From Thunnus maccoyii (taxonomy: Eukaryota; Chordata; Actinopteri; Scombriformes; Scombridae): 64,000 nt of DNA. Under the pieces are notes generated by a model, which searched no databases, was not told the DNA's origin, and saw only the letters and a program-made list of their open reading frames with translations. The position numbers were made by a program, and so were the translations under genes. Each line of letters starts with the position of its first letter. Position 1 is the stretch's first letter. The DNA lies in assembly GCF_910596095.1 (NCBI RefSeq), contig NC_056539.1, forward strand, positions 27,426,501-27,490,500, read 5' to 3'. Shown here one piece after another: positions 57,471 through 64,000 of the stretch.

Positions 57471-58957
57471 ATGATGCTAGTGACACTGGAACAAGCAGAG
57501 CTCTGCACCCTTCCCCTCAACACCTCCTGCATGTCAATGCCTGTTTCTCCCAAAGCCATGCTCATCAAAACACTGCTGTACTGCATCGCTCTGCTCACTG
57601 TGACGCTCAACCTGTTGGTTTTAATCTCCATCTGTCACTTCAGGTACAGATGCTTTTATTGAATTATTAAGGCTGGTTATGTCTAATAGCATGTAGAGGT
57701 GTTGGGGCAGTTTGACTTTTAGTGGAAAGAGCTCAATATCAGTTTCCATAAAATTATGCTTTTTAAGATTCAATGTTATAAGACCAACTTTGGCTATTGG
57801 TCCACCCTGCATACAAGCTTTTTGAATGTTTTTAAAATGCTAACACAGGCTAAAGATCTTCATACTTTAACTTGTAAATGAAAATGTCTGTCTTAATGGA
57901 CTTCTCTGTATAAAGGTGTCACAATAACAGTAGTCATGATAATAAGAAAGCATGGAGATTTATTTTGCATGTAGAGTTTGGTTTTCATATTGTTGTGTCT
58001 ATTAAAGTAAAATAATCTGTAGGTTATATTCTGTATTCTCACAATATTTGCTGTGATCTAACTTAATTTTCATTGTGTCATGAACGGAATATGATGAACA
58101 TGAGGATACTACCACTAATCAGCATAATCATAATCTCTCACTCCAGGCAGCTCCACACCTCCACCAATGTCCTCCTCCTCTCCCTGGCTGTGTCTGACTT
58201 GTTTGTGGGCCTTGCACTGATGCCAACTGCAATCGCCACGCTGCAGTCCTGCTGGATCCTGGATAAAATCACATGTGCTCTCTGGATCTTGTCTAGCTCT
58301 ATCCTTACATCCTCCTCTGTTGGAAGCATGGTGCTCATATCAGTGGATCGTTATGTGGCCATTTGTGCCCCTCTGCACTATTCTTCCATGATAACACCAA
58401 GAAGAGCTAAAATCTGTGTGTCTTTGTGTTGGATCTGTTCTGTTATCTACAACTTCATAATACTAAAAGATCACTTGTCCCAAAGAGATATGTTAAATCC
58501 CTGCCCACAAGGATGTACACTTATCATAAACTACATAGCAGGGGCAGTAGACTTTATTCTGACCTTTTTTTGTCCTGTTACTATTATCATAGTTCTCTAT
58601 ATGAGAGTGTTTGTGGTGGCTGTGTCACAGGCACGTGTCATGCGATCTCAAATTGTAGCTGTCAAATCAAGAACTCTGACTGTAGTTGCAAAGAAATCTG
58701 AGATGAGGGCTGCTAGAACTCTTGGCATTGTCCTACTTGTGTTTATACTTTGTCTCTGTCCATACTACTGTCCTTCTCTAGCAGGACAGGACCACACAGA
58801 TAATGGTTCATCACCTGAAGTTTGGCTTTTTTATTGTAACTCCACTTTAAATCCTCTGATCTATGCCTTTTTCTACCTCTGGTTTAGAAAAGCCATTAAA
58901 CTCATTGTCAGCCTTCAAATACTGCAGCCAGGTTCCCGTGAGGCCAAGATAATGTAG
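57471..58957 (+). CDS. Trace amine-associated receptor B (teleost clade III type)
   Basis: Exons 57471-57643 and 58147-58957 join in phase 2 (503-bp intron) and give 327 residues, about 93% identical to receptor A; I count 23 replacements, 22 of them in exon 2. It keeps NTS at 17-19, DRY, P5.50 and NSTLNPLIYAFFYLWF in TM7. Position 3.32 is again Ser and 5.42 is Asp. Replacements cluster in the second extracellular loop to early TM5 and in the third extracellular loop, the usual ligand-facing regions. The reading frame is intact, so the gene looks functional. Upstream about 170 bp of sequence is shared with A, then LTR-element remnant. Confidence 0.9.
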
Positions 58958-60611
58958 AAAATAACCAAATACTGTATATAAACTGGCTCATTTTATTAAA
59001 ATGAATTTATTGTAATTGAAGGTGAGTTAAATTTGTTTTGTTTTGTCAACTGTACACATCAGCTCAGAATACGTTTTAAAGAACACAGTGAAACCACAGT
59101 GTTGTGACATCCAGTAAATATATTAACTTGGGAAAGATGGCAAAAAGACACATATTGAGAACATAAACTTTTTTTTTTTTTTTTTAAACACTTTGCCAGT
59201 GTAGATGATGGAGTTTTAACACCCTATGTTTAGAAACTATTCAATAGGTATTCTTACAGTTTAATTTTACTGTACTTTAAAAACAGAACAATAACTGCTG
59301 TATATATAATGAATGAAGTTCTGTAGTCGCCTAAATTTCACAAAGAAAAAAGAAAAACACATGATTTGGCTAAGGTCTACTGGATGGCCAAATGTAATGT
59401 CATGACCTGTGTAATTGAGGCCTATGTTACCAACATAGTGGAAGTTGTGCATGTGTTATACAGGAGCCTGTAATTCTTGAAAGTATGGCACACAAAAATG
59501 ACTTAAAAAATATGACACTGCTGTTTTAAATATGCAATTAAATTATGTCTTTTCCAGTTTGCTAAATGTGTTGATGTGTTGTAGAAAAGAATAAAACTGA
59601 TAAGTATCTAAATCTGAGTGACATCTTTTTCCACAGACTTGAACAAACATACTTAACCAAAAATGTAATGCTAAAATACATTGTTGTGAAATTGGTGTTG
59701 TGATATAAAAGACCAAATTGATATTTTAGAATAATGAATACTGTATTTTTGTGACATGCTCATAATTGTAGTGTTTTAGGGACTTAATTGCTTTTACAGT
59801 AAAGGAATACATTTGAATTGTGAACACAAAGACCTTATGTTGGTTGAGAAAATTTTAGTAGCAGGACCATGATACACTCACAACTAATGAAGTGAAGTTT
59901 GTCCAGACTGTTGAGAGTTCCTTATGGACCTTTTTTCACAGAAAACATTTGGACATGTCATAGAAAGAAGATGGAAACAACAAAAATAAATGATGGCTTA
60001 ATTCCATTTAGTTATTTTGGTTTCAGAGTGCTCTTTACATACGATAGACTCTGTATAATCATTTTCACATAATCTGGCCTTTTATTACTCAACCAGAAAT
60101 GATAAAGTTAATTTTAAAACAACAGGAAGACTAAGAAGAATTTACAGTGTTTCACACAAGCTTCATTTTTACCAAACAGCAGCTGCTGTAGGTTTCCTAT
60201 TAGAAAAGGGAAATTAGTGACAGATGTTAAGTGTTCATGGTCATGTCTGTTTGATAGTCTGCCTAAAAATCAAACTGTATGGCAAAAGATGATATCCATA
60301 AAAATTCATAATAATAAAAAATTCCTTTTGGTGGACTTTTGATGTTGAAACTCACACTGGTCTGCACCTTGCAGAATTCTAAAAATTATAGAGTGAAAGT
60401 TGACATACCATAATTCCTTCAGTTACCAGTTCAACACAACACAAACATACACACACACATTGAATCTTAAAAAACAAACAAACATTGTCAACAATGATGT
60501 TTATACAGAAGGGCATTTTAATGTTTTCACAGATTTTCTTTATTCCACAATTTCCGGTACTGCATGCTGCATGGTTTTAATAAATATTGCTTGATAAATT
60601 AATATAAATTA
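58958..60611. other. TAAR B 3' flank
   Basis: Similar to the TAAR A flank (52554-54129) with small insertions and deletions, including a T run at about 59168-59185 and a ~100-bp insertion near 59970-60060. No gene recognised. Confidence 0.6.
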
Positions 60612-60628
60612 ATAGCTTAATTCTATTT

Positions 60629-60773
60629 AGTGCTGAAACGGTAGTTGATTAATCGATTTGTTGATTAACATTGACAACAATTCCCCTTTCCAGCTTCTCA
60701 AATGTCAGAATTTAATTGAAGAGATTATTTTAAAAATTAATCAATTATAAAAATAATCATTAATTGTAGCTCT
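60629..60773. repeat. cgattaatcga MITE at the head of unit 3 (internally deleted)
   Basis: It begins gtgctgaaacggtagttgat and joins directly to the right end (ttttaaaaattaatcaatta). The central half found at 54148-54456 is missing. Confidence 0.65.
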
Positions 60774-61309
60774 AAATTATTTAGTTTTTTATTGGCACAA
60801 ACTAAAACTGTAGACACTGTAGTAATATTCTTAAATTGTTCCATGTCCAACATGGAGAATTACATATTTGTAGTTTTTTTGCCAGGACAAAATATATGAC
60901 AATCCGTAACCACCTCACTTTGCAATTAATATCTTGTTTTTTTTGTTTTTTTTTAATGAAATTACAAATTTGAAACACAAAATGTTGCTGCAATAAAAAC
61001 ATAGGGAGGCCACTGATCTGTCACTTAGCATTTGGCTAGAATAGCATTTCCTGTCACCCTCTGGTTTAAAGGGGGTTGAATTTAGTTTAGACAACTAAAA
61101 CTGCTTGGCTCAAGGGTCAGTTCACCTAAATCTAACTTAACTCAAGTGTATCTAGCCATTGTGGTAGTCAAAGCGTTGAAAGATTACATATAAAATTTTC
61201 AACAGCAACATCTCTTTTCAAGCAATGGAAATGGATTATCCGTCACTCTGGATAATCCACAGAACATATGGTTGAAGGTCTTGTATTATGACCTTTTTCG
61301 TCTCATTTG

Positions 61310-62445
61310 TCTGGATGACAGGTCAGGCGAGAAGAGTGGGCCCACTGCAGCCCCTGGGAACGAATAGAGTCCTGGACAAACAAAAGATTAATGGAACTGT
61401 TACCTTGAATTGGTTGTTGATGCTGGGCCTGCTTTACCAATGACTCTATTTCCCAGGTGATAGAGGCAACGAAGCAAGTGGGTAGCAGGATAGGTTCAGG
61501 GTTAGCAGTTGACTCCTCAACAGTAAACTATCATGATAGGACATCAGGTTTGGCGTTATGAGAACCTGGATGGAACCTGGTGAGAGAGAAATTAAAACAA
61601 CCAAAAAACAAAGCTCATCTTGTCTGTTGAGATTTAAACTGTTTGGCAGATTGGATATATGAGAGATTTTTGTGATCTGTCCAAACAATGAAGGGCTGGT
61701 CAGTATGGTCCAACCAGTGATGCCACTCCTCTAGAGCCAGTTTGACAGCAAGAAGATCCTGGTTACCGATATCATAATTTCTTTCAGCAGGTGACAGCTT
61801 GCAGGAGAAAAAGGCACATAGATGAAGTTATCAATTGATGATCGCTGGGATAGTACTGCACCTACCCTGGTGTCGAAGGCATCCACCTCCACAACAAACT
61901 GGCGAACAGGATCTGGTTGGATGAGGATTGGTGCTGAGGTGAAGCGGCTCTTAAGGTCTTTAAAGGCCACTTCAGCCTTGGGAGACCACATGAAAGTAGT
62001 GGAAGTGGAGTTGAGGGCAGTTAGTGGAGCAGCTATCCGACTGTAATCTTTAATGAACCTCCTGTAGAAGTTGGCAAAACTCGGGAAGCATTGCAACTGT
62101 TTCAGGTTAGTGGGTTTTGGCCATTCTGTAACAGCTGTCACCTTAGCTGGATCCATCAGAGCACCTGCCCCTGTGCAATGATATAGCCAAGAAATGACAC
62201 AGAAGGTACATGGAACTCACACTTTTCTGCTTTTACATACAGCTTGTTCTCCAGGAAGTGCTGTAGGACTTGGCGCACATGCTGCTTGTGTTCCGACTGG
62301 ATCTGGGAAAAGATCAAGATATCATCAAGGTATACAAAGACAAACTGGTTGATCATGTCACGGAGGACGTCATTTACTAAAGCCTGGAAAACTGCAGGGG
62401 CATTAGTCAGACCAAATGGCATAACCAGATTCTGAAAATGGCAAA
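61310..62445 (-). mobile_element. Ty3/gypsy-type LTR element remnant, minus strand, unit 3 (pol part)
   Basis: A fossil and the counterpart of 54990-56040. It extends slightly further into reverse transcriptase: [19 protein letters not shown] comes before the active-site block [11 protein letters not shown], followed by the RNase H-like segment. No LTRs, gag or integrase were seen. It is broken in a few places. Confidence 0.8.
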
Positions 62446-63700
62446 TGGGTGTGTTAAATGCGCTAGATGGGGACACTAAAAGGGAAGTTTTGCTGCTCCA
62501 AGCCATTAATAAGGATTTAGGCAGTAAGATATTAGATTTTCTTGCCAATTAATATCAGCCACCTCAGTCCATTGCTTGTATAAGAAGTCAGTTTTTTAGT
62601 TGTAAACAAGAAGCAGGGAAGGGGTGGAGCCATTAATACTCAGGTTTGAGGAGTCTCATAATCAATGGGTGTCTGTGGACATGGCTAAGTCAGATCTGGT
62701 GTAACACTAAGAGACCAGTTCACCTTAGCCCTACAACCAGGCCCAGACCAGCAACAGATGTGACAGACACCGGGGACAATGTTTGTGCAGGTCTATGCAT
62801 AGGCCCTTGAAAAGGAGTTACTGAGGCATGGGGAGGTAGGGGTCATTTGGATTAATGAAGAGGCTATTGAAGTCCCAACAGCCCACCCATCCAGCAACAT
62901 CTACACCAACAGTGGGCCCCAGCCACAGCTCCAACAGCTCAGATACAACTTATGGACTGAATTACAACACAACATTGCAACGCAGATGTCAGCAACGGAG
63001 AAGGCTCTAGTATAGGAGATAAAGATGCAGCTGGCTTGAATGGCGTCAAGCACCCCTCAATCAATTGCAGCCTTGGCTACAACTATTTAGGCATTTCAGT
63101 GCCCCCGGAGAACGCCATCCATCTCCTCCTATGAACCCTGTGGGTTTCGGTGGGATGCCCAAGGAAGGCCATCAGCACCTCCTTTGACGCCCTTTGACCT
63201 GTGTAACACCCCTGCGACCTTCCAGCACCTGATGCAAAGGTGTGTGGGTGACAAGGTAAATGAATACTTATTAATATATTTGGATGAAGTGATGATCTGT
63301 TCCCCTTCTTTTGACATTCACCTACAGCATTTGGAGCATGCTTTCCAGCAACTTAAACAGCACGGCCTCAAGCCACAGCCCCAAAACTGTTGTCTCTTCA
63401 GAAAGGAGATGAGGTTTCTGTGCCACGTTGTCAGCAGTCATGGGTTGGCTACAGGTCCAGAAAAGACAGCAGCTGTGAGAGACTGAGCAGCACCAGTAAC
63501 AATTCATTTCCGCCCATGCAAAAACACAGCTCCCTTGCATAGCCTCCTTCGAGGGAAGGGGCCACAGAAAAACAGTCCAGTGGAGTCAAGAGTGTCAGCA
63601 GAGTTTTGACCAGCTAAACTAAGCGCTCCTATAGGCACCTATACTAGCTTATGCTTATACTAGCTTGGTTGGAAAAAGGGAGTGAGCAATGAAATGGGGA
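62446..63700 (+). mobile_element. Ty3/gypsy-type LTR element remnant, plus strand, unit 3
   Basis: A fossil. Part of the gag-like region related to units 1 and 2 is followed at about 63180-63490 by a reverse-transcriptase segment (PFDLCNTPATFQHLMQRCV, YLLIYLDEVMI). That segment is not present in the other units, so the three units retain different portions of related elements. It is broken in several places; no LTRs were found. Confidence 0.7.
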
Positions 63701-63731
63701 AGAGAGTGAAAGTTGGTGAGAAGGAGGAGTT

Positions 63732-63748
63732 GGGGGGGGGGGGGGGGG
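63732..63748. repeat. Poly-G tract (about 17 G)
   Basis: The homopolymer lies at the point where unit 3 departs from units 1 and 2 upstream of the TAAR exon. The length is uncertain because such runs are error-prone. Confidence 0.85.
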
Positions 63749-63781
63749 ATCTGTTCAGATCTGTAGTCACTTCCTCTGACG

Positions 63782-63951
63782 ATGGTAGAGACACTGGAAC
63801 AAGCAGAGCTCTGCACCCTTCCCCTCAACACCTCCTGCACATCAACACCTGTTTCTCCCAAAGCCATGCTCATCAAAACACTACTGTACTGCATTGCTCT
63901 GCTTACCATGACGCTCAACCTGTTGGTTGTAATCTCCATCTGTCACTTCAG
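63782..63951 (+). CDS. Trace amine-associated receptor C, exon 1 (partial; gene continues beyond the window)
   Basis: Exon 1 (57 residues including the split codon) matches receptors A and B closely: start MVETLEQAELCTLPLNTSC, then TM1 ending LVVISICHF. The expected splice site after position 63951 reads cttcag/gcacag; A and B have cttcag/gtacag. The donor is therefore GC and not GT, and the rest of it does not fit the strong context GC donors usually need. About 110 bp of the sequence that precedes exon 1 in A and B is missing and a poly-G tract stands there instead. C may be a pseudogene or use a rare GC-AG intron; exon 2 would decide. Confidence 0.7.
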
Positions 63952-64000
63952 GCACAGCTCTTTTTCTTGAATTATATTAACTGGTCATGTGTAATAGCAT

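Larger units (their letters stand above)
54130..60611 (+). repeat. Tandem unit 2 of the TAAR array
   Basis: A direct repeat of unit 1 with TAAR B. It also carries a minus-strand LTR-element fragment (about 54990-56040), shared with unit 3 but not unit 1, so units 2 and 3 share a more recent common form. Confidence 0.8.
60612..64000 (+). repeat. Tandem unit 3 of the TAAR array (runs off the window)
   Basis: Same order as unit 2: truncated MITE head, shared block, minus-strand LTR-element fragment, plus-strand remnant, then TAAR C exon 1. The window ends in the TAAR C intron. Confidence 0.8.

Overview
The window is nuclear DNA from a teleost fish, most likely a percomorph. The genes are interrupted by GT-AG introns, the intergenic DNA is AT-rich and full of short DNA transposons typical of percomorphs, and the gene order slc25a24 - fam102b - henmt1 matches human 1p13.3. 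All exon calls below were joined by hand from splice sites and reading-frame phase; no transcript evidence was available. 

Layout. 1-2.9 kb: tmem69 on the plus strand (two coding exons), followed by a decayed partial duplicate of its second exon at about 3.03-3.16 kb. 4.6-18.9 kb: slc25a24 on the minus strand (ten coding exons), encoding the calcium-regulated mitochondrial ATP-Mg/Pi carrier. A candidate alternative first exon at 9411-9506 would give a carrier without the EF-hand domain. 18.9-22.5 kb: a divergent promoter region holding a triple-nested set of small transposons and two CTCF-like motifs. 22.5-41.1 kb: fam102b (eeig2) on the plus strand (eleven coding exons, 3' UTR of about 3.4 kb). 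41.2-45.8 kb: henmt1 on the minus strand (nine coding exons), the piRNA 2'-O-methyltransferase, tail to tail with fam102b. 

46 kb to the end is different in character. A long palindromic transposon at 46.04-46.66 kb is followed by a direct array of about 6.5-kb units starting near 47.5, 54.1 and 60.6 kb; the third runs off the window. Each unit carries a two-exon olfactory trace amine-associated receptor (TAAR) gene next to remnants of Ty3/gypsy-type LTR elements. Receptors A and B are complete and about 93% identical; of C only exon 1 is visible. A and B lack the classical amine-binding Asp3.32 and carry an Asp at 5.42, the signature of the teleost clade with non-classical amine recognition. 

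The single-copy genes are independent housekeeping or germline genes and not a pathway. The accessory part is the TAAR array, a recently expanded chemoreceptor cluster. The observations most worth checking are the EF-hand-less slc25a24 start, the TAAR array with its near-neutral or higher replacement rate, the unusual GC splice donor in receptor C, and the nested transposons.
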